64,000 bases of DNA from Nageia nagi (taxonomy: Eukaryota > Pinophyta): assembly GCA_050084985.1 (NCBI GenBank), contig JBITNC010000001.1, positions 53,258,001 through 53,322,000 on the forward strand, written 5' to 3'. This document shows positions 10,217-22,849 of this stretch, piece after piece (within the stretch, counting starts at the first letter, position 1; each line of letters starts with the position of its first letter). The notes under the pieces are model-generated. The model was not told where the DNA came from and made no database searches. It saw only the letters and a list, made by a program, of their open reading frames with translations. Made by a program: the position numbers and the translations under genes.

Positions 10217-12640
10217 AATATCCCAAGTCTGATCCTTCATCAAAGAAGAAAATATATCACCATAACATCATCTCATTTTGGAATTCCATGAGCCTCAAAA
10301 TAAATTTATGGATCTCTTGAAACTGCTTGACCAAATAGCCCAAAACTAGTAGAATGATGATGAGGGGAGGAAGATCCTCAATAAATGGAGTTGCATCCTT
10401 AATCATAAAATGATACCATCTAAGAAAAGTAAAATGAGGTGGAGGAGAAATAAATGGAGGATTCTCAACTGTAGGAGACACAACAATAGCTAGATGATCA
10501 TCAATTGTTGAAGAAGCAACAATGGTAGGAGTATCATCCACATCAAATAGTGTCATGTGATTCATCATGTGAACTTAAGAAGAAGAGGGAGAATCAGAAA
10601 TATGCTCATCAAATGAACATGGATCAAAAAATACATCATCAGTGTTAGGATCTAGTAAGTGATAAGCCTTCATGTTAACACAATAGCTAACAAAGATGAG
10701 TGGCTTATTCTTCTTATCCATAGCCTTTTGTTGATTATTTGGAATAAAAACCCAAACATGACTACCAAAAATCTAAATATGATACATATAGCTTTTTCCT
10801 ATTCTAATCCTCTGCAAGAGTTAAATTTGAAAGTGCTCAATGTGATGTGTGATTCTAAATGTAGTTTGCATAATTGACTTCCTCTACCCAATAATGGGAG
10901 GTAAATCCTATGAATGCATCATGCTATTGGTATTTTTTTAGGGTTCAAGGGATTAATGCTAATAATAATGCCATGGGATACAAGGAACTCTAAGAACTAT
11001 GTGTTGAAGTATTCCCCCCCATTATTTGTGTGAAGCTTCTTGATGCATGTAGAAGATTGCATTCTGACCAAAAGCTTAAAGGCTTTGATGTGAAAAAATA
11101 CCTCACTATTTTAATTGATAAAGTACACCCAATTACATCTCAAGTAATCATCAATGGATGTAACTACATACCAAACTCTTGTGAAAGATAGATGAGTAAA
11201 TACCATCAAGTCACTATGAACAAGCTCAAGGGGTGAATATGCATAATGAGATCTACCTAAAGGGATGGATTTGATGTTTTTCCAAGAGAAACTATGATAA
11301 ACACCATAAACATAAGAAAATTTAGGCAAAATGGTAACCAATCATGAGTGTGCAGTTGTAAATATTAGTGGTTGAGATGCCCAAATCTCTATATCCAAAG
11401 TTTTCTCATAGAATTTGCATGAGTAACAAACCCTATACCAAATATAGTCTCATCAAAGCTCTAAAATTATATAGTCTCAAAGAGTGACCAAAAATACCCC
11501 ATGCAATTAATAACTATGGTTCCAACAAAATACGAATATCAAATCCTTGTGGTGTTAAAAAAACATCCTCCCAATACCAAAATTACAAATATAGAAAACA
11601 AGTTGGTGATTATGTTAGGATGAAAAGTACATCATTGATGTACCCCCAATTAAGAAGAATATCTCCCTTCCCCTTAACTAAAATGAAGGAGAAATCACCA
11701 ATTCTATTCATGAAATATGACTAGAACTAAGAGAGGCAAAGAACTTTCTAAAGAAGTCTATGGTGAATAGTACCTAGAATCCATCACCCAAATCTCAAAT
11801 TAGATTTTGATTTACCAGAACATTCAAATCCTTACCTTTATTATTGCATTGTTGATCATAATAATCCTTTTTCTTGCATACATTACTTGAGTGATCATAT
11901 TTTTTACAATAGGGACAAGTAGGCTTATCCTTCTTTTGATTGAATTTGGAGTCTTTGGGTTTTGGATCTTGTTGTGGAGAAGGTGTAGTGGTATTGGACT
12001 TAGAATTGTGCTTGCCTTTGTATTTAGAATGTGATACTAATTAATAATACCTTAGAAGAAGATGAATAAGCCTCAAGAGTGAAGATTTTTATTTCTTCCC
12101 TCATAAGATGTTCACAAAACTCTACCAAACTAGGGATTGTGAATTTGTCACCCATAGCATCTATAGTAGAGAGGAATGTAGAAGAAAATATATGAAAAAG
12201 ACCTTTAAATTTTGACAAGATCAAGAATACATTCATCCTCTTTCTTCTTTTTTCCACTACCCTTCAATTTATTTAAAATCCATCTGAGCCTTTTGGCATC
12301 TCCCATTCTCAAAGGAAAACATAAGATATATCTCTAAAATCAAATGTCTAAGACTTGGCTTGTGACCTAACAAAGCAAGCTTAATAAAAATATTTTGTTG
12401 TCTTTAAAACAAACTCTATTAGTCACCAAAACTCTTTAATGATCGATATATTTGTACTTTAGCTTGAGGATGTCTCTTATAAGGTTTATGAGCTTGTGTA
12501 ACTTATTGTACTTTTCCTTGTATTTTTCTTCAATGTAAACAAGGCCTTGATTAGACTAATTAAATGTATTCAAAATCCTATGTTCAAAATTGAGATGACC
12601 TGCAAATTTAAGAGCTAGTTTGAGAAACTCCATTGCTAGG
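10217..12640 (-). pseudogene. Ty1/copia A0 gag, protease, integrase and start of RT, decayed
   Basis: Read leftwards on the minus strand. A gag tail with a EEL/MREE-type helix and a Ser-rich stretch lies at 12,257-12,024, and a CX2CX4HX4C zinc knuckle (CPYCKKYDHSSNVC) at about 11,876-11,919. The GAG-pre-integrase segment is near 11,400, with a -RFGHLNH- core. The integrase core at 11,341-11,111 contains SPLELVHSDLM and SIDDYLR-NWVYF, matching P-E-VH-D--G and ---DD-SR--WVY-L. The integrase C-terminal end near 10,680-10,780 contains FGSHVWVFIP and KAYHLLDP. Near 10,220-10,250 the frame enters the KDQTWDII segment just before RT, where element C was inserted. Gag upstream of 12,257 is poorly preserved and its start was not placed. 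Confidence 0.75.
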
Positions 12641-12644
12641 GAGA

Positions 12645-13248
12645 AGACAACAACGTTGAAGATCCCAAAAGAATAAACAAAATCATTTCATTTTTCTTCT
12701 TTGCTAAGTTTTTAGATTTTTTATACTTTTTTTTGGATCACTGTGACTCTATTTCATGTCTTTGATGTCTTTTAAGTGATTATGGAAAATTATTTTGGGT
12801 TTAGAGCTTCCTTCTTTCCACAGCTCAAGGAAATATTTTGATACTTAATTTTGGTTCACCTTAGTTGGTCTTGTTAAGAGTTTTATTATGATATAATTAT
12901 ATCATGTTGTGTGTGTTTTATTGATCCTTTCTCATGCAATCATATTATTTTATGTTCTAGGTACCCCAACATTGGTGCTAGCATTCCTTAAGGGAATCTA
13001 GAGGTTATCTTGCATATATAAGGGTAAGTATGGTTGCAAGGAAATTTACCAAGATTTTATTCTCAATAGCTAGTAACACTTCAAAGTTTCAATGTTTATC
13101 AACACCACCTATTGATATTGAGATCTTATTATTGTGAGAATATATGTTGTTGCATATTCCATAATTATATGTCTATCTTGACTTGTTGAACATTTGTTAT
13201 GATTTGGATCTTAGTTGCGAATTTTATTCCTTTGGAAACCTAGAATTT
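12645..13248 (+). other. Unassigned sequence with a possible gypsy primer-binding site
   Basis: No coding domain. At 12,968-12,987 the plus strand reads AACA followed directly by TTGGTGCTAGCATTCC. This resembles the TTGGTGCTAG primer site of element D at 25,780 and an LTR ending in CA. A short open frame begins at about 13,030 (MVARKFTKI). It may be the 5' end of a second, truncated gypsy element that D landed in. No matching LTR was identified. Confidence 0.3.
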
Positions 13249-14278
13249 TGTTGTGCTCGTAGAACACACCCCAAAATACAAGATTTTGGGGACCCTATTT
13301 TTGTAAAGGCAATGAGGTGCATTGCCTTGAGATTGGGTTTTGGTGATGGATAGTTCATTCTGAAGAGTGCAAACATGATATTAGGGAGTGATTCAAGGAG
13401 ATCTTATGATGAAGACCCTGAAGAGTATCAGAGTATTTAGTCACCAATTTTGCAACCAAGGAGCTAGGATCTGAGAGACAACATCAGAGCATGGATTTTT
13501 GGGTCTAGAGTGCAGTCAATGCAAGTGGGGCCATCTTTGTAGAGTTTGAGCTCACAGGTGCCAAGGATGACAAAAAGGTGCATTTTTGCAGGATTTAAGC
13601 ACAAAGGTTCCCAGGTGAACATTTTTGTCAAAGTTGAGTCTAGGTCCAGTGAATATGGCTAAGATGATAAAAATAAATATTTTTTTGTCAATTTTGACCC
13701 CAAAAAATTGAAAAAGGGCAAGTATGATAGAAAATATGTGTTTTTGTCAATTTTGAGCTCAAAAGCGATCAACAAGGCAAGAATGTGCATTTTTGTATAG
13801 TTTGGACCCAAAAAGTTGAAAAAAGGTCAAAACTATAAAGTTGAACTCAAAATGATCAAAAATGTTCAAAAAGTACAATTTTGGACCAAGAATACACATA
13901 AATGTTTGATTTTGACAAAAAATAGCCGAAAGTGTAGAGATTGAACTTTGAAGTACCAAAAATGCTAAAAATGATCTTTTCCAAAGTTTAAACTCAATTT
14001 TGATCATGAATGCTAGAAATAATCATCTTTTAGAGTTTGAGTTGGAAATGAGAGAATTGAACTATAACATGAACAACTCTAAACTCCCACGATCACATCA
14101 AAGCTCATACTAACATAAAGATAACTCAAGAAGATAATATCACAAAGTGACACAGGATGTAAGTGGTTCCTCCAACTAGGAGTACATCCACTAACTAGAT
14201 CTCACTTTATTCACAAACATGAATCTCTTACAATTCTCTTAACTCATCTCTTAAACACTATCAAAAAGAGGAAGCCTT

Positions 14279-14287
14279 CTATTTATA
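14279..14287 (-). promoter_or_regulatory. TATA box in 3' LTR of A1
   Basis: The minus strand reads TATAAATAG. The same box is at the matching place in the other A1 LTR (22,296-22,304) and in the A3 LTR (51,766-51,774), as expected for the LTR promoter. Confidence 0.65.
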
Positions 14288-14415
14288 AGCGAAAATCCCT
14301 CTTTATATCACCTTTTTATCTAATGTACAAAAGCATGAGATGCACATCCTTTTACCCAAGAGGCATGCTCATGACATGGAGTGTAGGACAAGTTACATTA
14401 TCATATTCACTTAAA

Positions 14416-14448
14416 TACTTAAGGTATCAAAATGATACCCTTAAGTAT
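14416..14448. promoter_or_regulatory. Conserved palindrome in U3 of family A LTR
   Basis: An imperfect inverted repeat, TACTTAAGGTATCA / TGATACCCTTAAGTA, with a 2-3 base loop. It is found about 60-95 bp inside the transcription-upstream end of every family A LTR seen here (also 22,433, 51,902 and, diverged, 29,232). Confidence 0.6.
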
Positions 14449-14510
14449 TAGTGAACTTACATAGAAGATTATTACAAAACCTTTACAATAATGCATTATA
14501 CATTCCAACA

Positions 14511-15250
14511 CTCCCCTTAATGCAATATTGGGATAGAGTGAATAAGAGAGAAGAAGAAGAAAAAGTAAGAGAGTTCTCCTCCGAATAGATACAATTGGAG
14601 ATGCAAACTTTTTACATATTTGTGAAGTAAGAAAGATCTAGTTTAAGACTCACTACTTTTCCAAATACAATCATTAACCACAACTAGGTTCAATATACAT
14701 GAAGTAGTCATCCAACTAGTAGTCATGAAGAGTCTCCAAGAGCCTACATGCCTAAAGTAAGTAACTTGCAATCTCAAAGGAACTTGCAAGTCATAAGTAG
14801 CTCAAATAACAAGATAATTTAGATACAACATATTCATATTAAATAGGATGGATGAATCACTCAAATGCCATCATGAACTGGTCAATGGTGCACTATAAGT
14901 CATCATGAAGATGTTAAGCCAAAACTCATAGTCACCTATTATACATAAAATATGTGTTGATTATCATTACAAAATAGAGCATGCACACACATGTTCCTCA
15001 CATATGGATAACTAAATAATGTTAAAAAACACATAAAATTTCCTCACACATGGATAACTAAATAGTGATAGATTGGCCAATCTTTTTACTTTTTAAAAAT
15101 TTGTACAACAAGTTCCTCATGTAGAGCGAACTTACCATGAAGTTGTATAATAAAATCAACACTATACAATACAAAATCCTCCAAGGGATGAAGTTGTCAT
15201 CACAAACATGAATTCAACATAAGAATTTAAACTTCACTCACCCTTAAGGG
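14511..15250 (-). other. 3' untranslated region of A1
   Basis: About 740 bp between the RNase H end and the LTR, with no coding signal. It contains two copies of a CCTCACATATGGATAACTAA-type unit (about 14,990-15,065), expanded in A3, and aligns with 51,996-52,787 and, reversed, with 51,130-51,521. Confidence 0.6.
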
Positions 15251-15254
15251 CAAC

Positions 15255-18010
15255 TTCACCAACCTGATACAACCCTAAGCTTACAAAACTGAGTTTTTGA
15301 GAGGAGCTTGGTGAAGAAATAAATGGAGTTTAAGGTTGATGGACAATACTCTAGGTGTATGATGCCATCAAGAACCTTCTCCCTGATAAAATGAAAATGA
15401 ATTTTCACATGTTTTGTTGGAACACAAGATTCTTAGCCAAAGATATAGTCGAATGATTATTTGAAGAAATCAAAGATGAGTTAGCTTGCTCATACCCAAT
15501 TTTTTTCAAAAGATGCCTTAGACAAATAGCTTTTTAGGCTGCAATAGACATGGCACAGTATTCAGATTCTATGGTGGAAAGAGAAACAGTAGGCTACTTC
15601 TTGGAATCCTAAGAGATAGCACCTAAAGCAATGTTAAACACATATGTAGAGGTTGATTTTCTATTATCTTTATCTCTCCTATAGATATAATCTGAGAATA
15701 CAAAGAGATCAAATGAGAGAAATTTAGAATACTTGAGAGTAAGATCCTTAGTCCTTATAACATACCTCAAGATCTAATTAATAGCATTGAGATTCTCAAC
15801 ATATAGTTTCTACATGAATTGAGCTATTAGATTCATTGCAAAGGCAATATCTGACCTTGATATAGTCAAATACAAAAGACTACCAATTAATTACCTGTAA
15901 GTTGTAGCATCAACTAACTGAGAGTTGGAGCTTAGAGAGACTGGATTGTTGATATATACTTAGATTGATTGAGGTAAGTACAATGCTTGTATTGATACAC
16001 TTGCATTCCAAGATAGTAGTGCAAGAGATCAAAATTAATCATTTCAAATATTGCCTTAAGTTTGGATATGCACTCTTGAATGATTTCATCATTATTCTAG
16101 TAATCAAGAGATCATCCACATAAAAGAGAATTAAGACCACTTCTTTTCCTTTATTGAGCACATATAGATCAGAGTTAGAAAAACATTTGGAGAATCTAAT
16201 GATCTTTATATACCAAGCTTTAGGTGCTTTCTTAAGTCCATACAATGACATTTTTAACTTGCACACAAAGGACTCTTTTCCTTTCATAATAAACCCTTCT
16301 AGTTTATTCATGAAGATTTTCACATCTACGTCACCATTGAGAAATGCACTCTTGACATCAAGTTGCAAAACTTTCCATCTTTGAGATACAGAAAGAGCAA
16401 GGAGAACTCTCATAGTAGGCATTTTTACCATGGGAGAAAAGTTTCCTCATAATCTACACTATATTTATGAGAAAAACTTTTGGATACTAACCTTACCTTG
16501 TATTTGTCAATATCTCCAATAGAATTGAACTTGAATTTGAAGATCCATTCATTGCCAATCATATTCTTCTCAATGGGATAAGGAACCAAATTCTAAGTTT
16601 TATTTTTCATAAGCACCTCATACTCCACTTTCATGGCTTCCATCCAACACTCATGCTTAGAAGCTTCTTTGAAGGTTGAGGGCTCATTCTTATCGTTAAT
16701 ATTGGAAAATAAAGATTTGTTCAAGGTCATGCTTCTTGTTACCCTTTATGTTGGAGAATTTTATTCCTGAGGTGACTTGTATACATCAATATCTAACTAG
16801 CTAGGTGAAAACTAAAGAGTCCTCTAGATCATCAACATCTTCATTAAAACTATAATATTCAAAATTTCATTGAACTTTACATTCCTTGAAACAAACATCC
16901 AAAAATGGTAACTATCATAACCCATAAAGATGCATTTTTCAATCCTTTTGTCTAACTTCTTCCTTTTCTCAAAATAATGTAGGAGAATGCTTCATAATGA
17001 AACACCTTAAGATGTGAAATGTTAGGTTTTCTTCTTGACCATGCTTCAAAAAGAGTTTTACTCTATACAACTTTTTTGGAACACCTATTCAAGGTGTAAA
17101 TAGTAGTGCTTACTGATTTCCCATAAGAAACTAGGAAGATTACCTAACATACATCTAGCCATTTCTATAATTATACTATTTTTTTTTTGACAACACCATT
17201 CTATGAGTGTAAAGAATTGTAAACTACCTCATGATTTCATACTTAGCACAATAGTCATTGAACTCATTATTGTTATATTCTCCTTCATTATTTGATCTCA
17301 ACATCTTAACTTTAAGGTTAGTTTGATTTTCAACAAAGGCCTTAAAATTCTTAAAAATTTCAAAGTATTGATCCTTGTGCTCAAGCAGATACCAAAGGTC
17401 TTCTTACTAAATTCATCAATGAAGGTAAATACATAATATGCTCCTCCAAGTGACTTAGTTTGAAATAGACCCATTAAATTTGAATGCACAAGTTGAAGAG
17501 GTTGAAATGCTCTTATTGCTTTAACTTTTTAAAACTTTTGTCTATGCATCTTGCTGAGAATGCACTTCACGCATAAACCAATTGAAGGAGAAATTAAAGG
17601 TAAACCTTCCATAAGTTCTTTATCTTTCATTACTTGAATACTCTTATGGTTAAGGTGCCCTAAATATTGGTGCTAAAGATTACCTCTAGAACACACACTT
17701 GTAGTAAGACACATCTTTGATGGAACTTGATCCATAATGTAGAGATCATCTTTCACTGGTCCTTTAACCAACATGGCAATTCCTTTCTTAATGCACCAAG
17801 ATTGAGAGTCGAACTCAAAAGAGTACCCTTTTTTAGGAACTTGAATCATAAAGAGAAGGTTCATCCTAAGCGTAGGAACATAGACCACATTTTCAAGAAC
17901 CTTTCCATGAATCAACACACTCCCAATTCCTTGAACTTCAAGGGTAGGTTATCACTTATCATAATCGCATCTTTTCTATTATTGTGAAAGTTTTCAAACT
18001 TATCCTTTTC
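15255..18010 (-). pseudogene. A1 pol: protease, integrase, reverse transcriptase, RNase H (decayed)
   Basis: Minus strand. Protease/pre-integrase lies at about 18,010-17,580; the open piece 17,918-17,673 has VLENVVYVPTLRMNL, the usual V--V-YVP-L--NL. Integrase is at about 17,640-16,900, including HSNLMG and YVFTFIDEFSKKT at 17,489-17,298. The reverse transcriptase open piece 16,431-16,039 contains LDVKSAFLNGD, SLYGLKKAPKAW and an intact FYVDD active-site box. RNase H at about 15,900-15,255 has an LSTIESEYCA segment and ends in a FFTK-like motif. Frameshifts separate all domains, so it cannot make a functional polyprotein. The enzymes would process gag-pol, copy the RNA and integrate the DNA. 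Confidence 0.82.
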
Positions 18011-19047
18011 AAATCATAGGTAATTAGTGCAACCAAAGTTAAAAATTCAATCATATAAAAAATGCGATACATGGAGTAGAGCATCATAGCAAAACCAACT
18101 TGAATATTCTTCTTTCCTTTGAAGTTATTTACATTACCATTACCTTTGTTCTTTTCCTCTCTTTTCTTTTTATAGCAATCAACTTATTTGTGACCTTAGA
18201 TTCTACAATAGTTATAATTACTATCAAACTTTTTCTTATGATATGGATTGTTTGATTTGCCTTTTCCATCTCTTTGCTTGAAGTAGCTATTATTTTCATT
18301 GTTCCTATTACTATTGTTATTATTCTTGTTGTTATCATTGCCTCTTTTTTCAAACCTTTTGCAGGAAGAAGGATAATATTTCTTTTGATGGTTGAACTTC
18401 TTATTGAAAGGAGTTTTGGTTACTCCAAGAGCAACATTATTATTCTTAAGAGAAGAAATCAACACCTTTTTGTTAAGAGTTTCCTCATGCTTCAAAAGGA
18501 GTCTAGAAAAATTCTCAAGGGAGAAGACTTCTTCTTCATCATCAAGCCTTGTTTCCATAATCATCCCAAAGTTTCTAAACTTTGAAGAAAATCTTTGAAG
18601 AATGATGAAAACCATGAAATCTTCATTGATTCAATTACATCCACAAGAAAAAAGTTGGGTCCTTAGGTCAATAATTTTATTCAAGTAGATAGCCACATTT
18701 TCATCTTCCCCTTGATGAGATTGAAGCAAATTTTGGAGAATAGTAAACCTTCTTGAAAAATTTGAACCAAGGTAGATTTACTTAATCTTATTACAAGATT
18801 TCTTTATTGAGGTTGAAGAGAAAATCATTAGGAGCACATCATCTAAAACTACACAAAAGATCATGGAGATTTCTAACTCATTCTTTATGTTGTAAGCCTC
18901 TAGTGGCTTCTCATATGTATGAGGTACAAGGTTCTCATTCACTGTTTACCAAAGCTTTTTTACCTACAACTCAACTCTTATTTGAGGTTCCCAAATACCA
19001 AAGTTGGTACCATCAAGAATGTGTTTGGGTAAAAAGGAGTCTTCTAT
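18011..19047 (-). pseudogene. A1 gag (decayed)
   Basis: The start is placed by comparison with A4 (MVETFIPKHILDGSNF): A1 has the same PKHILDGTNF segment at about 19,030, but its ATG has changed to ATA. Open pieces at 18,615-18,196 and 18,353-18,129 are in different frames. They contain LDDEEEVFSLENFSRLLLKH and an Asn/Lys-rich linker. A knuckle near 18,160-18,215 has lost its first Cys (NYNYC, then GHK). The capsid and RNA-binding roles are known for the family; this copy is inactive. Confidence 0.75.
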
Positions 19048-22013
19048 TTACCACATAAGAATGTGAAAAAATAATAAGCATGTGGTTCAATCATTATATG
19101 TTAAGTTTTTACATGTTATATTTAATTAATAAAGACATGCTTGATTTGATTCATAAGTGAAAATATTTTATAACTCAAATATACATCCCATGTACCCAAA
19201 TACTTTTATCTTCACAAAGAATCGTAGATGTAGAGTGACATTATTGAGGCTTGTTTCCTTATCTAAAAATTAGGCCTTCACCTAGATGCCCAAACAAAAT
19301 AAGCCCAAGTAATACCAATCTTCAACCAATTCAACTTGATTAATATTATACTCTCATAAGGAGAAGTACCTAGTATTTTGCAAGTTTATGATGTATATTA
19401 GATCGACTAAATTATTAATCTTGATTAGCTTCCAATTTTTTCTCCTAGATTATCAAGATAATCCTTGAATAGATGTTCAGACATGTGGTATTACTACACA
19501 CATGCCTATCCACCTATTGGAGTTATGTCCAAACCAATAGATAACTTAGGGGAAATTGATCAGTATAAACTTTTGACCATTTGGATTATCGAACTTAAAG
19601 GCTCCAGTCCACTTTTTCTCACCTCATGGCTCCCTAAACAAGTCATTTTATGGAATGTATGTGGAGATGTGTTCATTTTAGAGGCTTGATCATTTCAATA
19701 TTTTACGATTTTTGCATAAGTAAATAAAGAAAAATATTAAACATGAAGTAAAAGATCATAAGTAAAATATCATCCATTTGCAATTTGAAACCTAAGAGTT
19801 CAATGGATTTTGTTTACCAACCCCTAAAGGACATCTTTACATCATTTCTTATTTGCACAAGTTCATTCCATACTTTACATAAGGAAGTAGAAATTAAGGA
19901 GTCATCAAATGCATCATAACTTAAAAAAAAATTAAGTAATATGCATTATTCCCATAGCTTAAACATTTTCATGCATCATTTCCTATTCAATAACTAGTCC
20001 ATTCATAAGACTTTTAAAGCAAACATTTAAGAGACATAAACATGCATTATTTTCTCAATTTGCATAAGTTAAACCTCTATTACTTTGCAATATAAATACT
20101 TAGCATGCATTTTTTTAAAATTTTAAAAAAATAAGGATCATGCATTATTTAACTTAAAAAATTAAGTACTAAGCATGCATTATTCCTACAAAAGATTAAG
20201 AGGCATGCATTATCTAGATAAAGTACAAGATTTAGCATGAAAACTAGATAAAATTTAAGTAAAAAAATTTATACAAATTCCCCCTTTTTACTTAAAGTTT
20301 TATCCCTAAAGATAGCAAACTAGCTTAACTTAATAATTTATCTTTAAAAGTATTTGCATGCTAAAAAACAAAATGTTCTAAGTATACACCCATTTTTAGA
20401 TTAATGCAAAAAAATATCCAAAAATAACACTATGTTATCCAATAAGGCATATTTTTATTTTAAAGAATGTAACCTTTTAAAATGCATAGAATTTAGCAAT
20501 TAAAATTTAACATTAGAGAACTCATCAAAAGTTTCAAAAATGTATTTTAAAAGGAATGATAATATCTTACTCAACCATTAATGCATATTTGTCCATCTAA
20601 CCAATCTAGAGCAATTCATGACGACACTCTAAAGTAATTCATGATGGGTATGGCCATACATATCATTACATTGCTTTAAATTTGGAGTAAACATTTTAAA
20701 GAAGTTAATGTTCCTAAGAGCATTAAATGAAAAAGGAGACTTGCAAGCAATAAAAATAAATGTCGAACAACTTATAGGTTTAAAAAAAAATTGATATGGG
20801 GTAGAAAAAAAATGAAAAATGGGTTTTTAAGCTATTAAATTATGGGCCAAGTGGCTAGCACAAGAAAAGCAACCTAAAACCAAAAGCAAGCAACAAGTTG
20901 TGTAACACCAAACTTTTAATGCAATGGCTATCTAAACCTCTGCATTCCCATACTTACAAAATTTTTCATCCTATATACCATTTTTGGAATATAGGAAGAA
21001 AGGATTTTGATCTATCATTAGCTTCAAAATAAGCATTAATATCTATTTTGTGTCCAACCATGGGTAGGCATAACAAAACTACTAACAAGTGTAAGCAAGG
21101 GGTTGTGATGGCCAATTAATAGTCTGAAGGAGTTGGAGGTGGAGTGGAGGTTGAGTGGGCCACTAGGAAGAGATTGTCCATTGTTCTTAAAGGGTTGCAT
21201 GAGAAGAGAGGGTTAATAGGGCCACTAGTCTTAATGGGTCACACAAGGATGGTGGAGTGTAGAGAGGCCAAGCACAGGAAGAACAAATAACATCGCCTCC
21301 CTCCTTGCATGGCCTATCGAGAGTAGGAGGTTTTCAAATAAGAGGGTGCAAGACTAGCTATAGGAGAGGTGCCACAAAGTGATTGAACAAAGTATGGGAG
21401 TGGCAAAGGAGTCTCAACACATGTCAGAAGAGAGGTTGCCACAAGATTGCTACCAAGGAGGAGCTAAGAGGATGACAAGTGGAGAAGAATGGGCTATGAC
21501 CAAGGTACAAGGGCCCTTTTAATAGGCTGTGACCAAGGTTTAAAGCACTTCCAATAGAGGACAACATTCCCCCTCCTTGCTATTTTGAAAAGACGCTACC
21601 TTCAATTTTTCTTTTAAGAAAAAAAAACTTTAAACATTTGAAAGAATACTCTTTCTCCCCTCTTTTTTGAGCTAGTAATTAGTTCAAAAAAAAATTATTT
21701 GAAACAAATTGCAATTTTTTTATTCTAACCTTTTTTTTAATAAATTAGCAATATGTTAAGTAAAAAAAATTACAACTAAAAAAAGGTTAGTAAAAAATTT
21801 GCATCATTTTAAGCATAATTTAAAAAAAAAAAAAAAAACTAACACACCTTCACAAAATATGTTAGTATCACTATGAAATAATCCAAAAATAATAATAATT
21901 GATCAAGGAGGAAGGACTTTATACCTTCACTTGTGTTTACCTTAAACAAGAAAAATAAACCTTTAAAAATGATGAAGAACCTTTGAGATGTTGAAGAAGA
22001 GCTTCCACACTAT
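19048..22013 (-). other. Long untranslated leader of A1
   Basis: About 2.97 kb between the primer site and gag with no convincing frame. From gag outwards it has a block conserved among A1-A4 (about 19,200-19,690, with a small hairpin at 19,482-19,504), then an AT-rich part with repeated GCATGCATT motifs (19,960-20,210), a GC-richer part (21,100-21,580), and poly-A/T tracts. Small plus-strand frames here do not recur in the relatives and are taken as chance. Confidence 0.6.
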
Positions 22014-22025
22014 GCTTTGATACGA
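22014..22025 (-). promoter_or_regulatory. Primer-binding site of A1 (initiator Met tRNA type)
   Basis: The minus strand reads TCGTATCAAAGC directly after the 5' LTR. It is one or two changes from the common plant copia site TGGTATCAGAGC. Confidence 0.7.
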
Positions 22026-22027
22026 AA

Positions 22028-22527
22028 TAAGAGAATTGAATTATAACATGAACAACTCTAAACTCTCAAGATCACATGAAAGCTCATACTAACATCAAGA
22101 TAACTCAAGAAGAAAATCTCACAAAGTGACACAAGATGTAAGTGGTTCCTCCAACTAGGAGTACATCCACTAACTAGATCTCACTTCATTCACAAACATG
22201 AATCTCTTACAATTATCCTAACTCATCTCCTAAACACTATCCTATAGCATGGCTTTACTCCACAAATTGGTGTGTGATCATAAAGAGGGAGCCTTCTATT
22301 TATAGGCCAAAATCCCTCTTTGAATCACCTTTTTATCTAATGTACAAAAGCATGACATGCACATCCTTTTACCCAAGGGGCATGCTCATGACATGGATTG
22401 TAGGATAAGTTATATTATCATATTCACTTAAATACTTAAGGTATAAAAATGATACCCTTAAGTATTAGTGAACTTACATAGAGGATTATTACAAAACCTT
22501 TACAATAATTCATTATACATTCCAACA
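22028..22527 (-). repeat. 5' LTR of A1
   Basis: 500 bp; plus-strand ends are TAAGAGAATTG (the first TG has drifted to TA) and CATTCCAACA. It carries a TATAAATAG box at 22,296-22,304 and the palindrome at 22,433-22,465. It aligns with 14,049-14,510 apart from a 38-bp block missing there. Confidence 0.88.
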
Positions 22528-22849
22528 CAAAAATATGGGGAATGATTAGAAATACATAGTTTGAGCGTAGAAATAACAAAAAATGTGGATTTGGTCAAGT
22601 TCAAGATCAAAATGGTAGATATGCGTCTAAAATGCACAAAGTATGCCAAAGAGCATAGTTTGAGGATTTTAGTGATATTAGAGCTTGGGTTTTGACACAT
22701 AACTCCTAGGAATGCTAAAATATGAAAACTTTTCAAGAGATAAATGCAAATGGTGTTAAAAATAAAGTATAAGAGACTCATTAGAGATATAAGGTAATTT
22801 CTAACATAATTAGGACTTGAAATTTTTGATTTTGACCAAGTTTTGAGCC

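Larger units (their letters stand above)
14049..14510 (-). repeat. 3' LTR of A1
   Basis: Plus-strand boundaries are TGAGAGAATTG and CATTCCAACA. It is 462 bp against 500 bp for its partner; a single block of about 38 bp near 14,265 is missing compared with 22,250-22,290. The adjoining bases (plus CTCCCCTTAA) form the polypurine tract. Confidence 0.88.
14049..22527 (-). mobile_element. Element A1: full-length but decayed Ty1/copia (family A)
   Basis: An 8,479-bp element with two alignable LTRs, a polypurine tract, a primer-binding site, gag, protease, integrase, reverse transcriptase and RNase H in copia order on the minus strand. It also has a ~3 kb leader and a ~740-bp 3' untranslated region. 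It lies inside the LTR of element D. The flanks read GGAAA on the left and CAAAA on the right, so no perfect target duplication remains. A2, A3 and A4 in this window are relatives. Confidence 0.85.

Noticed and set aside
19465-19689. Small plus-strand frame in the A1 leader
   Set aside because: The equivalent DNA in A2, A3 and A4 is conserved as sequence but not as an open frame.
14044-22532. Target-site duplication for A1
   Set aside because: Flanking 5-mers are GGAAA and CAAAA, matching at only three positions, so I do not call one.
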